Below, in pieces: positions 1-22,286 of a DNA stretch of 64,000 nucleotides. The stretch covers positions 372,001-436,000 of the forward strand of contig OZ251249.1 in assembly GCA_965240325.2 (NCBI GenBank). Reading direction: 5' to 3'. The number at the start of each line of letters is the position of its first letter. The first letter of the stretch is position 1. A model generated the notes under the pieces. It was not told the origin of the DNA. It ran no database searches and worked only from the letters and a program-made list of their open reading frames with translations. The stretch is from Rebecca billardiae RCC1528. Its lineage: Eukaryota > Haptophyta. Made by a program: the position numbers and the translations under genes.

Positions 1-796
1 CGTCGTCAGCGCCACCGTGGAGGCCGCCACGGCTCGTCTTGATCTTGCGCGCAGCAGCCGCCGACCGTGCCCCCGCTGAGGCGCCGACCGTCGTCTGTTC
101 CTTGGCCTTCGTGGTGCGGAGGAGCTTGCCGATGCCTCCCCCGATGACGTCCGCCAGCCGCCGCCTGCTTGCTCCACGGCAGGTGCAGTCAACACCTGGC
201 ATGAGGAGACTGGATGTTGATGCGGACGTCGGCACTGGCGGCCCCGGAGACGGCGACGCAGGCGGCGGGGCTGGCGAGGGCGGCGGGGCTGGCGAGGGCG
301 GCGGCGCAAGCGTTGGCTGGGCCGGTGGCGGGGACGGCGGCGGCGAGGGCGGGCAGGCTGGAACGAATGCGTCGAACTCGACCGGCTCGCCTGTGCCGGC
401 GACGGCTCCACTAGCCACACTTGAGCCGGTGGTGACGACGTAGACGGAATAGCCGTCAGATGCGATGCCGTCGGCCCCGCTGTCGGCGATGTTCCAGATG
501 TATGTCCCTGCAGCTGTGGTCACCGTCCAGGTCACGGTTCCAGATAGGCCGCTCAGATCACTCTCGGACGCCACCGCAATCCCCAAGGTACTTCCAGCTC
601 CGTTGCTTGGAGTCAGTGTCCACGTGTTCTCTGCGCCACTTTGAGCGTCAAGCGCGAGCGTGAGATTGATGGCGACCGTGTAATCGCATACTGCGCCGAG
701 GACCGGAGAGAGAAGCAAGAAGGGGAGCCCGCGAGCCAGGAAGCGCGTTGCCGCGTTCGGGGCAGCCACACGACGACCACGCCGGACGACCTGCAT
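1..796 (-). CDS. Secreted Pro-rich protein, 5' part (runs off left edge)
   Basis: The frame is open from an ATG at 796 to the window edge, so the 3' end is missing. Residues 23-36 form a hydrophobic stretch (GLPFLLLSPVLGAV), consistent with a signal peptide. A beta-rich module follows. Its end (TYIWNIADSGADGIASDGY, then VYV...VASG...VEFDAF) resembles the short modules with a D-x-GDGI-...-GYxV core found in many secreted algal and bacterial surface proteins. After it comes a Pro/Ser-rich linker (CPPSPPPSPPP and repeats), as in algal wall glycoproteins, then a basic tail. The role is probably extracellular or wall-associated. No enzyme motif is visible. The start was chosen because it places the hydrophobic segment at the N terminus. 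Confidence 0.6.
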   Translation of the reverse strand, partial: MQVVRRGRRVAAPNAATRFLARGLPFLLLSPVLGAVCDYTVAINLTLALDAQSGAENTWTLTPSNGAGSTLGIAVASESDLSGLSGTVTWTVTTAAGTYIWNIADSGADGIASDGYSVYVVTTGSSVASGAVAGTGEPVEFDAFVPACPPSPPPSPPPAQPTLAPPPSPAPPPSPAPPPASPSPGPPVPTSASTSSLLMPGVDCTCRGASRRRLADVIGGGIGKLLRTTKAKEQTTVGASAGARSAAAARKIKTSRGGLHGGADD

Positions 797-917
797 TCCA
801 CGCAGCGGCGGGAGCGGGGCAGCACGCGGAGTCGACACTCGACCAACCACCAACCTCGCGGCGACGACGAGCTGACGACGACTGTGCTCGACGCCGATAA
901 CCGCCGTGATTCGAATA

Positions 918-1711
918 TAGGGACCCACAAATTTAGTTGCCGGCTGCAGCAGGCACGACTTTGTCTCAGCCCGCACGCCCGCTACGCGCCGACCCGGGCA
1001 GAGCCCATCCGCCCGCGCATGCACCAGGCCCAGCCGCGTCAGTACATACCCACCCGGCCGCGGCACCCGCGCTCTGTGCGCCACGGTGTCGATGCGCCCG
1101 GCAGTCGGTGCGCATGCACGAGCCAGCCGGCGGGCAGCTACGGGCTGGTTTTCGGCGTGGAGCGCGGTCGTGTGAGCTGCATTAATTCAGCTGACCCCCG
1201 GCTTTTGTGCATTCGGGAGTCGTGCTGCTACGGTGGGCGTGCCACGCGCCAACTCGACGCTGGCAAAATTAGGCGACGAAAGTGCACGCGCAGCCACACG
1301 CAGCCCATATTGATGCTCTCGGAGCAGGCTCGGGCATGCACTCGATCGGCTCTGGCTGACGGCAGCGCCAAGCTGGCGGCGCGGCGCGAGGGTGCATGCG
1401 TGGCGTGGGCGGAGCTACGTCGCACACGCACCGCGCGGCGCGCGGCTCAGCGCACGGAGGCTGCCGACAGCCGGCGGCACGCAGGCAGGTCTGCTCGCCG
1501 CCAGTCGAGCTCGCCGGCCGCCGGGTACCAAACGTCAACCCAGGATGCACAGCCACGCCTATTTGTGAGGACTCGAGCAATCGGGTCCGGGCGCACCTCA
1601 TGTGCACGGCAGTGGAGTGGGCCAAGTACGCCCCTGGTATGGTGGCGCGCCGCTGCTTTGCTGCGCTGATATGGCGAACAATGTCGGGAGGCTTAAACTT
1701 GTGAGGGACTA
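918..1711. repeat. 794-bp direct repeat, left copy
   Basis: Sequence and length match 6125-6918, offset 5207; I saw no difference. Its ends are weakly inverted: it starts TAGGGACCCACAAATTTAG, and the reverse complement of its end starts TAGTCCCTCACAAGTTTAAG. It may therefore be a non-autonomous TA-target element itself. Open frames inside it lack coding character. Confidence 0.85.
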
Positions 1712-1723
1712 AGTGAGCAGCCT

Positions 1724-4230
1724 CGGCTGAGGCCGTGAGCTGCCGTAGGCTGATCTGACCCGACAAAAGTCGGCGCGCGAGCGCGCGCGCGCGCGGCGCG
1801 GCACCGCCCCGCTGGCACGTGGGCTCGGTGTGCCTGGGCCGCGCCGAGTGCCCCGCACCCCGATCTCGCCCAGCTAGCTCGTCCTCGCCGCGCTCTGAGG
1901 CCCCCGTAGCAGTCGTAGCTGCTCGCCGCCGCCGCAGATCGTGAAGACCAGCTGCTGTCAGCTGCTCGCTCTGAGCCGGGACATGGGGCCGCGTGGAGGA
2001 GACGCCGTGCGGCCGGGCGCGCGCGTGCGCGTCGAGCGGCATCCGGGCGCACTGCTCACGTGTCGGCGCGCCCGCCCGGCGCGCGCATCATCGCTCAGTC
2101 GCGCCGCTCTGCTGAGCTAGCCGCCGCTGGTCGCAGCCGTCGGCTGAGGCCGTGAGCTGCCGTAGGCTGATCTGACCCGACAAAAGTCGGCGCGAGCGCG
2201 CGCGCGCGCGCGGCGCCGCGCCGCCCCGCTGGCACGTGGGCTCGGTGTGCCCGGGCCACGCAGAGCACCCCGCACCCGGATCTCGCCCAGCTAGCTCGTC
2301 CTCGCCGCGCTCTGAGGCCCCCGTAGCAGTCGTAGCTGCTCGCCGCCGCCGCAGATCGTGAAGACCAGCTGCTGTCAGCTGCTCGCTCTGAGCCGGGACA
2401 TGGGGCCGCGTGGAGGAGGCGCCGTGCGGCCGGGCGCGCGCGTGCGCGTCGAGCGGCCCCTGGGCGCACTGCTCACGCGTCGGCGCGCCCGCCCGGCGCG
2501 CGCATCATCGCTCAGTCGCGCCGCTCTGCTGAGCTAGCCGCCGCTGGTCGCAGCCGTCGGCTGAGGCCGTGAGCTGCCGTAGGCTGATCTGACCCGACAA
2601 AAGTCGGCGCGAGCGCGCGCGCGCGCGCGGCGCCGCGCCGCCCCGCTGGCACGTGGGCTCGGTGTGCCCGGGCCAGGCAGAGCACCCCGCACCCGGATCT
2701 CGCCCAGCTAGCTCGTCCTCGCCGCGCTCTGAGGCCCCCGTAGCAGTCGTAGCTGCTCGCCGCCGCCGCAGATCGTGAAGACCAGCTGCTGTCAGCTGCT
2801 CGCTCTGAGCCGGGACATGGGGCCGCGTGGAGGAGGCGCCGTGCGGCCGGGCGCGCGCGTGCGCGTCGAGCGGCCCCTGGGCGCACTGCTCACGCGTCGG
2901 CGCGCCCGCCCGGCGCGCGCATCATCGCTCAGTCGCGCCGCTCTGCTGAGCTAGCCGCCGCTGGTCGCAGCCGTCGGCTGAGGCCGTGAGCTGCCGTCAG
3001 CTGATCTGACCCGACAAAAGTCGGCGCGCGAGCGCGCGCGCGCGGCGCGCCGCGCCACCTCGCTGGCACGTGGGCTCGGTGCGCCTGGGCCGCGCCGAGC
3101 ACCCCGCACCCGGATCTCGCCCAGCTAGCTCGTCCTCGCCGCGCTCTGAGGCCCCCGTAGCAGTCGTAGCTGCTCGCCGCCGCCGCAGATCGTGAAGACC
3201 AGCTGCTGTCAGCTGCTCGCTCTGAGCCGGGACATGGGGCCGCGTGGAGGAGGCGCCGTGCGGCCGGGCGCGCGCGTGCGCGTCGAGCGGCCCCTGGGCG
3301 CACTGCTCACGCGTCGGCGCGCCCGCCCGGCGCGCGCATCATCGCTCAGTCGCGCCGCTCTGCTGAGCTAGCCGCCGCTGGTCGCAGCCGTCGGCTGAGG
3401 CCGTGAGCTGCCGTCAGCTGATCTGACCCGACAAAAGTCGGCGCGCGAGCGCGCGCGCGCGGCGCGCCGCGCCACCTCGCTGGCACGTGGGCTCGGTGCG
3501 CCTGGGCCGCGCAGAGCACCCCGCACCCGGATCTCGCCCAGCTAGCTCGTCCTCGCCGCGCTCTGAGGCCCCCGTAGCAGTCGTAGCTGCTCGCCGCCGC
3601 CGCAGATCGTGAAGACCAGCTGCTGTCAGCTGCTCGCTCTGAGCCGGGACATGGGGCCGCGTGGAGGAGACGCCGTGCGGCCGGGCGCGCGCGTGCGCGT
3701 CGAGCGGCATCCGGGCGCACTGCTCACGTGTCGGCGCGCCCGCCCGGCGCGCGCATCATCGCTCAGTCGCGCCGCTCTGCTGAGCTAGCCGCCGCTGGTC
3801 GCAGCCGTCGGCTGAGGCCGTGAGCTGCCGTAAGAGCTGATCTGACCCGACAAAAGTCGGCGCGCGAGCGCGCGCGCGCGGCGCGCCGCGCCACCTCGCT
3901 GGCACGTGGGCTCGGTGCGCCTGGGCCGCGCCGAGCGTCCCGCACCCCGATCGCGCCCAGCCCGCGCGTCCTCGCCGCGCTCTGAGGCCCCCGTAGCAGT
4001 CGTAGCTGCTCGCCGCCGCCGCAGATCGTGAAGACCAGTTGCTGTCAGCTGCTCGCTCTGAGCCGGGACATGGGGCCGCGTGGAGGAGGCGCCGTGCGGC
4101 CGGGCGCGCGCGCGCGCGTCGAGCGGCCCCGGGGCGCACTGCTCACGCGTCGGCGTGCCCGCCCGGCGCGCACATCATCGCTCAGTCGCGCCGCTCTGCT
4201 GAGCTAGCCGCCGCTCGTCGCAGCCGTCGT
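1724..4230. repeat. Tandem array of six 417-bp units
   Basis: Unit starts, marked by CGGCTGAGGCCGTGAGCTGC, lie at 1724, 2141, 2558, 2975, 3392 and 3809, exactly 417 bp apart. Units are nearly identical, with small differences in the GC-dinucleotide stretch, and the last unit is the most diverged. Each contains a short hairpin (CCGACAAAAGTCGG). Each unit also has an Arg/Ala-rich open frame of about 124 codons on minus, which I take as a consequence of composition. The array lies inside the transposon, between its left end and the transposase gene. Confidence 0.9.
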
Positions 4231-4347
4231 GAGACGTGACGTTAGACGTAGAGTAAGCTATAGCCTATAGGCTGATATGATATGACTCGAGATCTACTAT
4301 ACTGAGCAGCTAATAAACTATATACCATCATTGTCCGACACTGCTCT
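4231..4347. other. AT-rich spacer 3' of the transposase
   Basis: This short stretch is markedly AT-richer than its surroundings (for example CTATAGCCTATAGGCTGATA). It lies directly downstream of the transposase stop codon and probably carries its 3' untranslated region and polyadenylation signals. Confidence 0.4.
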
Positions 4348-5649
4348 TCAGCGCACGCGCTGCTCACCCTTGGTCTCGACGCAGTCCTGCAGCCGACGCC
4401 GATAGGATTTGAACAGCGCCTGGATGAACTTCTTGTCGTTCCGTACCTCCTCGAACTTAGCCTTCACCACCTCCTCGAACTCCTTGAAGGTTGGCCGCTG
4501 CTTGCTCGGGTTGTCGGTGCACCACTTGTGCTTCCATGCGTTGAGAAGCTGCTCCACGCGCGCCCAGACATGCTCAATGAGCGACAAGTCGGCGCTGTTC
4601 GGCGGCCAGCTACGGCCCGGCTGACCCTCGGTGGACTTGGGGCCAAGGTGTCCCTCGGGGCCAAACCGCTCGTCGAGCCATTGGCGCACAGCCAGCGCCG
4701 TGTGGGGTGAGGCACTGTCCTGCTGGAAGATCATCTGTCTGATGAAGTCGCCGAAGAGCGCCTGGGCCTCCTTGTCCAGGAAAGGCAGCACGTCGTTCAG
4801 GTACTCCTTCCAGCACACGCCACGGCACTGCTTGCCGCGACCATTCTCATGCGTGCGGCCGTGAGTGCCCGTGGCAAAATAGAGCGGCGTGATGCCGCGA
4901 GAGCAGGCGCCGGCGTAGCCATGGATCACGCAGTCACCTGCCTGGACCTGGTTCAGCTTGCGCTTGGGCTCGTCACGCAGCGTCCACGACATCACCGTGC
5001 TCCGGTTCGTGACGTCGAACTTGAAGTACTTCGAGTCGGTGAAGAACAGCCTGTCAACCATCGCCTTGACTCTCTGCAGCCACCGTGCGAACGCCACCCG
5101 CTTCTTCGCCTGCTGAGCCGTGATCTGCTTCCTCACCTTGAGCGGCTCCCAATCCATCTTCTTCCGCGCCGCGCGGCGTAGCGTCTCGTCGGAGACGTCG
5201 AGCGCGGACGCATCGAGCGATCCAGCACCGACGGCGCGGCACGCAGCCTTCCGCACACTCTGACCAGCCGGCCCGGCGCTGAGCTCGGACGTAAGCGCCG
5301 CCTGCGCCTCGGCACTGAGGCGTGGGCGTGGACCGCGCTTCGGCTTCCCGTCAGCATCAATGTGCCAGCCCTCCGTGTGCCAGTCCATGAACCACTTCTT
5401 CATCGTCTTCTCGGTGACCTCGGCCGACCGCGCCGCCCTCTGGAAAGCTGAGGCCAACGGAGAGCCTTCATTGAGGCACAGCACGCACGCGCCGATCGCA
5501 TGGTGAAACCTCTCCTCAGGGCCCAGGGCCTTCGGGTTGTAATCCAGAGCAATACACTCCCGCGATACCCGCCTGTTCGGAGCGTAGCCGACGCGGTGGG
5601 CGCCTTTGCGCCCGCGCCGATCTTTGGGCGCGGTCGGCGCGCGGCCCAT
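4348..5649 (-). CDS. Tc1/mariner-superfamily transposase
   Basis: This 433-residue single-exon protein starts at an ATG at 5649. The N-terminal half has a helix-turn-helix-like region (EVTEKTMKKWFMDWH, near residue 80). The catalytic half shows the DDE triad in order: FFTDSKYF, then IFQQDSASPHTA, then WPPNSADLSLIEHVW. These correspond to the F-x-DE/S, QQDNAPxH and WPxxSPDLNPIEnvW blocks of Tc1/mariner enzymes. About 47 residues separate the second Asp from the Glu, more than the 34-39 usual in Tc1/mariner, so this belongs to a divergent lineage. The enzyme would cut and paste the element at TA sites. The frame is intact, so the copy may be active. Confidence 0.9.
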   Translation of the reverse strand: MGRAPTAPKDRRGRKGAHRVGYAPNRRVSRECIALDYNPKALGPEERFHHAIGACVLCLNEGSPLASAFQRAARSAEVTEKTMKKWFMDWHTEGWHIDADGKPKRGPRPRLSAEAQAALTSELSAGPAGQSVRKAACRAVGAGSLDASALDVSDETLRRAARKKMDWEPLKVRKQITAQQAKKRVAFARWLQRVKAMVDRLFFTDSKYFKFDVTNRSTVMSWTLRDEPKRKLNQVQAGDCVIHGYAGACSRGITPLYFATGTHGRTHENGRGKQCRGVCWKEYLNDVLPFLDKEAQALFGDFIRQMIFQQDSASPHTALAVRQWLDERFGPEGHLGPKSTEGQPGRSWPPNSADLSLIEHVWARVEQLLNAWKHKWCTDNPSKQRPTFKEFEEVVKAKFEEVRNDKKFIQALFKSYRRRLQDCVETKGEQRVR

Positions 5650-6124
5650 CAGCCGCCGCCGGCTGCTTGGCCACCAAAGATGACTGCACGTTACGTCCCG
5701 AGCCGCCCAAAGTTGATCTTACAGCTGACGAAGCGGTGTGGCCTCTATTCGAACTCGTTCCGTCCATGGCGAGCGCCCCAGCGACGCAGCCGCCGCGTGC
5801 GCTGGGGCCGCACGCCCTCGCGGATGTGCGCTGGGCACGAGCTCGGCGCCACGGGTTGAGCTCGTCGAGCTATGACAAGCGGCGTGGCGCAAGTCCAACC
5901 CAGTGGAGGCCCCAACTGCCGGCCCCGCCGCCGCGCGGGAGCGTCCGATTAACCTCAGCTGCTCTGCGCAAGATGTGGGCTCCTGTGCCCCACCAACTCG
6001 CCGGAGGCGGACGACGCGCTGGGATCGCTGCACGGCGGGAATATCCCCGACCCATGTGGACCGACGCCGGCCTCGCTCGCCGTCGCCCTCGCCCTCGTTC
6101 CGACTTTTCTACTACCTGCTCACT
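5650..6124. other. Transposon right-hand non-coding end
   Basis: This is the 5' flank of the transposase gene and the right end of the inner element. It should contain the transposase promoter and transposase-binding sites. It ends CTGCTCACT followed by TA, the inverted counterpart of the left end. No protein of its own is supported. Confidence 0.5.
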
Positions 6125-6918
6125 TAGGGACCCACAAATTTAGTTGCCGGCTGCAGCAGGCACGACTTTGTCTCAGCCCGCACGCCCGCTACGCGCCGAC
6201 CCGGGCAGAGCCCATCCGCCCGCGCATGCACCAGGCCCAGCCGCGTCAGTACATACCCACCCGGCCGCGGCACCCGCGCTCTGTGCGCCACGGTGTCGAT
6301 GCGCCCGGCAGTCGGTGCGCATGCACGAGCCAGCCGGCGGGCAGCTACGGGCTGGTTTTCGGCGTGGAGCGCGGTCGTGTGAGCTGCATTAATTCAGCTG
6401 ACCCCCGGCTTTTGTGCATTCGGGAGTCGTGCTGCTACGGTGGGCGTGCCACGCGCCAACTCGACGCTGGCAAAATTAGGCGACGAAAGTGCACGCGCAG
6501 CCACACGCAGCCCATATTGATGCTCTCGGAGCAGGCTCGGGCATGCACTCGATCGGCTCTGGCTGACGGCAGCGCCAAGCTGGCGGCGCGGCGCGAGGGT
6601 GCATGCGTGGCGTGGGCGGAGCTACGTCGCACACGCACCGCGCGGCGCGCGGCTCAGCGCACGGAGGCTGCCGACAGCCGGCGGCACGCAGGCAGGTCTG
6701 CTCGCCGCCAGTCGAGCTCGCCGGCCGCCGGGTACCAAACGTCAACCCAGGATGCACAGCCACGCCTATTTGTGAGGACTCGAGCAATCGGGTCCGGGCG
6801 CACCTCATGTGCACGGCAGTGGAGTGGGCCAAGTACGCCCCTGGTATGGTGGCGCGCCGCTGCTTTGCTGCGCTGATATGGCGAACAATGTCGGGAGGCT
6901 TAAACTTGTGAGGGACTA
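6125..6918. repeat. 794-bp direct repeat, right copy
   Basis: Second copy of 918-1711, offset by 5207. Open frames in both copies translate identically, so the repeats are effectively unmutated. The right boundary reads GGGACTA followed by TAGGCGCC, again leaving a TA at the junction. Confidence 0.85.
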
Positions 6919-7336
6919 TAGGCGCCCAGGTCCGGAACGAAACGCCTGTAGCGCTACTACCGTAGTGTATTTATTCCCTGAACTTGAACCATCATAGGCC
7001 ATCATGGGGGTATTACAAAACTCTAATCACACGCCTGTCAACCAAGTGTGCAAGTTAAATAATAGATGAATGAGTGACTTGCTTGCAAGCGCGCGGGAGC
7101 AAGGGCCGTACCTTGGCGGCAGGTTGAAGACGAAGACTAGTTGGAGCAAAGGAATAAGGAATAAACTGTGCCCTGGCGGGCGCCGGGGGGGTCGGCGGGC
7201 CGTGCCAGTGCTGTCGCAATGTATCCTTTGCGGGTTCGCGTCTTTCCACATTCGCTCGTGGCCGTGGGTGACGGACAGTCGAGTGCAAGGACCAGTGACA
7301 CGTGAAGTTGGCTCCCCGACGTGATGTACACACGTT
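6919..7336. other. Intergenic, no gene seen
   Basis: I see no supported gene. Composition is closer to balanced than in the transposon. Open frames on both strands are short and low in coding character. Confidence 0.4.
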
Positions 7337-7926
7337 TTACTCGGTCTGTCGCGGGCTCTTAGAGTATTGTATGCGCATCAGCGAGGCCCACACCCACGAG
7401 GGAATGTGCAGCACGCGGGGCGGGGCGGGTAGCCCGTTGCTCCGCGCGAGCGCGGGTACGCGCTGTATGTGCCGCATGTCGACCGCGATGGCGTAATCGA
7501 GCGCCTCGCCGCCGACGAAGCCGCCAGAGTAGATCATGTGCATGTCCTCCTGCCGCCAGCCGAGCCCGAGAGCGGTCGTCGCGAGGATGCTTGCCGGTGT
7601 CCGCTCCAGGCATGATGGGCTCGGCGCAGGTCGCGTTGACGTCGTACACGGCCGCCACGCTGAGCACGAGCGCGTTGACGTTCACGCGGTCGTCGCTCTT
7701 CGCATCTTCGACAGGTCTGGCGCTCGCGTGCTCGGCGGCACGAGGAGCTGTTGGTTGTGCGCGCGCGCGCGCACAGCGACAGCGTGTGCCACTCGCGATC
7801 GAGAGTGGGCAAGCGCTGCTCACGCGAGCACACGAATCGCAGCGCATCCGTCACCGGCGTGACGACTTCCGCCTCGTCCCGCAGCGCCTGCGCCATGGAC
7901 GAGGCCATGGCGCGGCGATGTTGCAT
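7337..7926 (-). pseudogene. Frameshifted gene relic, function unknown
   Basis: Three short stretches in successive minus-strand frames look coding and lie in collinear order. The first, near 7926-7760, has ALRDEAEVVTPVTDALRFVC. The second, near 7720-7600, has RVNVNALVLSVAAVYDVNAT. The third, 7590-7337, has MHMIYSGGFVGGEALDYAIA followed by VDMRHIQRVPALARSNG. No splice sites join them cleanly, so frameshifts are the simplest explanation. The third stretch vaguely recalls nucleotide-sugar-type enzymes, but this is too weak to name a family. Confidence 0.4.
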
Positions 7927-8729
7927 GCTCGACGTTTCATCTCTCTGCGGATGGCATCACGGGCTTTTCTGTGTCGCGCTGCGGCGAGGGTCGCCAACTC
8001 GCGATGACGCGGTTGCTGCCACGGCGACAGACCCGGGAGGTGCGTCCGCTGCGCGTCGTACGCCGTTGGCGCTGCGCTTCCGTCGCATTGGTCACCGTCG
8101 ACGCCATGCAGGCCGGACGTGGGCTTCGGCTGAGGGACCGGACCGCGAGCAATGACTGAGTCCGGTGCGCGGATTCCGGCGATCGAGTTCAGAAGGCCGC
8201 GCCAAATCTTGCGTCGCGTGCGATGGCGCTTCCCGCCCGCGAGACGCCTCGTGATGAGGGCTTTCTCGCACCGAGCCCGACGCGCGACGGTGGATCGCGC
8301 GAGGCGGTCATCGTGCGCAGCGCATGATGCTATGGCCGGTGCGAGCTTTCGACGTGCACGTCGGGCGAGGATCGCCCCAGGTCTCACGATCGTGTCGACG
8401 CGCCGAGCGTACCGCTCCAAACGCGTCGATTTAGCCCCCGTTCGACCTGCACGCGAGACGACGAGGGCAGCAATCGCGAATCGGGCGAAAACTCGTCTAG
8501 GGAATCCTCGCGCGATGTCCGCGCCGGCGTTGGATTTGGCGCGCGCGGCCCACGCGCTCCGCGCCATCCGCTAACTCTTTTTCGGCCGAGCGTCCCCAGT
8601 GGGAGCTGCGAGGGCGCCCGGTAGTGAGCGAAGCGATTTTCTTTTCTTGGCGAGGCGATTTTCTTTTTTCTTTTTCTTTTTCTTATCTTTTTCCCGGGCA
8701 CTACAAGGGGCGGACCTACGGCCCGCCAT
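7927..8729. other. Intergenic with a pyrimidine-rich tract
   Basis: No gene is supported. A T/C-rich tract (about 8636-8696, TTTTCTTTTTTCTTTTTC) ends just before the left terminus of the next transposon. Arg-rich open frames on both strands (8152-8574 plus, 7851-8567 minus) look like composition effects. Confidence 0.4.
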
Positions 8730-9543
8730 ATACAGGGGTCTCAACAATTAGCTGTATCTCTGTTTGTGCCGCTGGACAGGCATGTGAGCACTTGATTGCC
8801 TGGCTAGATGTGGTCTAGCACAGCCCACTCCCTGGCCATTCTGACGAGTGGGTGGCTGCTTGGCCAGCTCTCCATGCTGGGCTGTGGTGCCATCCAGAGT
8901 GCGCATGTGCAGCAGCCCAGGTGGGTGCAGCGAGGGGTGCGGCAGGCAGCAGTGGGTGGTCAGCTTGAAAATCCATGCAGGCCAGCCACCAGCAGCTAGG
9001 CTGCAAGTGCAGAGCTCTTGGCTGCACCAGCCCCACTCCAGCCCCCTCAAGTCGGGTGGCTGGCCACCCTCTGGGTGTGTCAGCGGGTGCTGCTGCTGGC
9101 CTCCCAGTGCAGGGGAGCTGACCCGACAGGTCCTTGCGCAGGTGGGGGTGCGGGATTGGGCACTGTGCCACTGCAGCTGCATCCCATGAGCTCCCCCCCA
9201 TGTGGCATGCAGCCCTCCCTAGGGGGCAGTACCAGATCCACTGCCAAGCACAATTTAGGATGACCTGGTCTGTGTGGGCACACTGCCCGCGACCAGTCGG
9301 ACGACAAGCCTGCGGCAGGACTTCTGGCCAGCTGCGACAGGCTGTACCGGCCTAATTATGCAGCCGTGTGACCTGCTGGTGTGCCCAACTCCAGCCCACG
9401 CGCGCTGGGGCTGACGCGCTGCGGGTCGAAACCGTCGTGCACGGGCCGTGGGGGCCGCCTGGATCAGCCCAGGGGAGCAGGGTGAGCAGTGGCGTGCAGC
9501 TCAGTCAGAATGATGTGACGTTTAATTGTTGAGACCCCTGTAT
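8730..9543. mobile_element. Non-autonomous TA-target transposon with 21-bp inverted ends
   Basis: The left end ATACAGGGGTCTCAACAATTA (8730-8750) is repeated perfectly inverted at 9523-9543. The element proper, beginning CAGGGG, is flanked by TA on both sides, as in Tc1/mariner-type elements. The roughly 810-bp body has no transposase and no convincing gene. Its composition (rich in CAGC and TGGC words) differs from its neighbours. Movement would depend on a transposase encoded elsewhere. Its termini differ from those of the 918-6918 element, so it belongs to another family. Confidence 0.85.
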
Positions 9544-9832
9544 GGTCCTTTGGTTGGAGTTCGTTCGGTGCCGCTGGCACTCCCGCGCCAGGCGGTCGCA
9601 TAGCGGGCCAGTAGGGCGGCTCACGAGTTCGTATAGCAGTCATCAGCATCATCAGCATAGGTAGCAGACTGATCAGTATGCCCGGGTGACGAGCTTGCCA
9701 GTACTCAGTACAGACGGTAGACGGTAGTACGTACCGGGCGCTGCGCAGTGCCGCTGCCAGTGCGCAGCCGCCGTCCGCCGGCCGCGTCCGCCGCGCCCGA
9801 TTCGGGCGATTGTCAGCTTCTGCTGCGGACCC

Positions 9833-22036
<12,204 letters not shown>

Positions 22037-22286
22037 GGTGCGTGCGGGGGAGTTGGCACGGCCTTTGCGAGGGGGGCGGCCAGACCCGTTGCCGCTCGGC
22101 GTCGGGATCTCACGGAGCCACGGGCCGAAACTGCTTATGGGCGGTGATGAGCAAGTCATCAAGCGAGCCTGACACCGTACTGGACTGTACATGAAGGACA
22201 TAACAGCAAGGTCCTATCTGGAGCGCGGGAGGGCGCACGTCATCCGACGCGCGCGGGTCATCGGGTAAGCTCGTCTTGCACATTTC
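22037..22286. promoter_or_regulatory. 5' flank of the tandem channel gene
   Basis: This region lies upstream of the chosen channel start and contains an alternative in-frame start (22201). No TATA box is evident. The promoter is inferred from position only. Confidence 0.3.

Larger units (their letters stand above)
918..6918. mobile_element. Composite element: mariner-type transposon between two 794-bp repeats
   Basis: The outer parts are two apparently identical 794-bp direct repeats (918-1711 and 6125-6918). Between them lies a unit that starts AGTGAGCAG after a TA (about 1712) and ends CTGCTCACT before a TA (about 6124). That is a 9-bp terminal inverted repeat flanked by TA, the target site of Tc1/mariner elements. 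The inner unit holds a tandem array and a DDE transposase on minus. The simplest reading is that a mariner element jumped into the TA joining two tandem copies of the 794-bp sequence. Alternatively the whole 6 kb moves as a unit. Confidence 0.75.

Noticed and set aside
2095-3720. Repeated 124-codon open frames in the 417-bp units
   Set aside because: They are Arg/Ala-rich, follow from composition, and have no conserved motif apart from the DNA repeat itself.
918-6918. LTR retrotransposon (direct repeats around a coding region)
   Set aside because: There is no reverse transcriptase, the encoded enzyme is a DDE transposase of Tc1/mariner type, and ends are TA-flanked inverted repeats.
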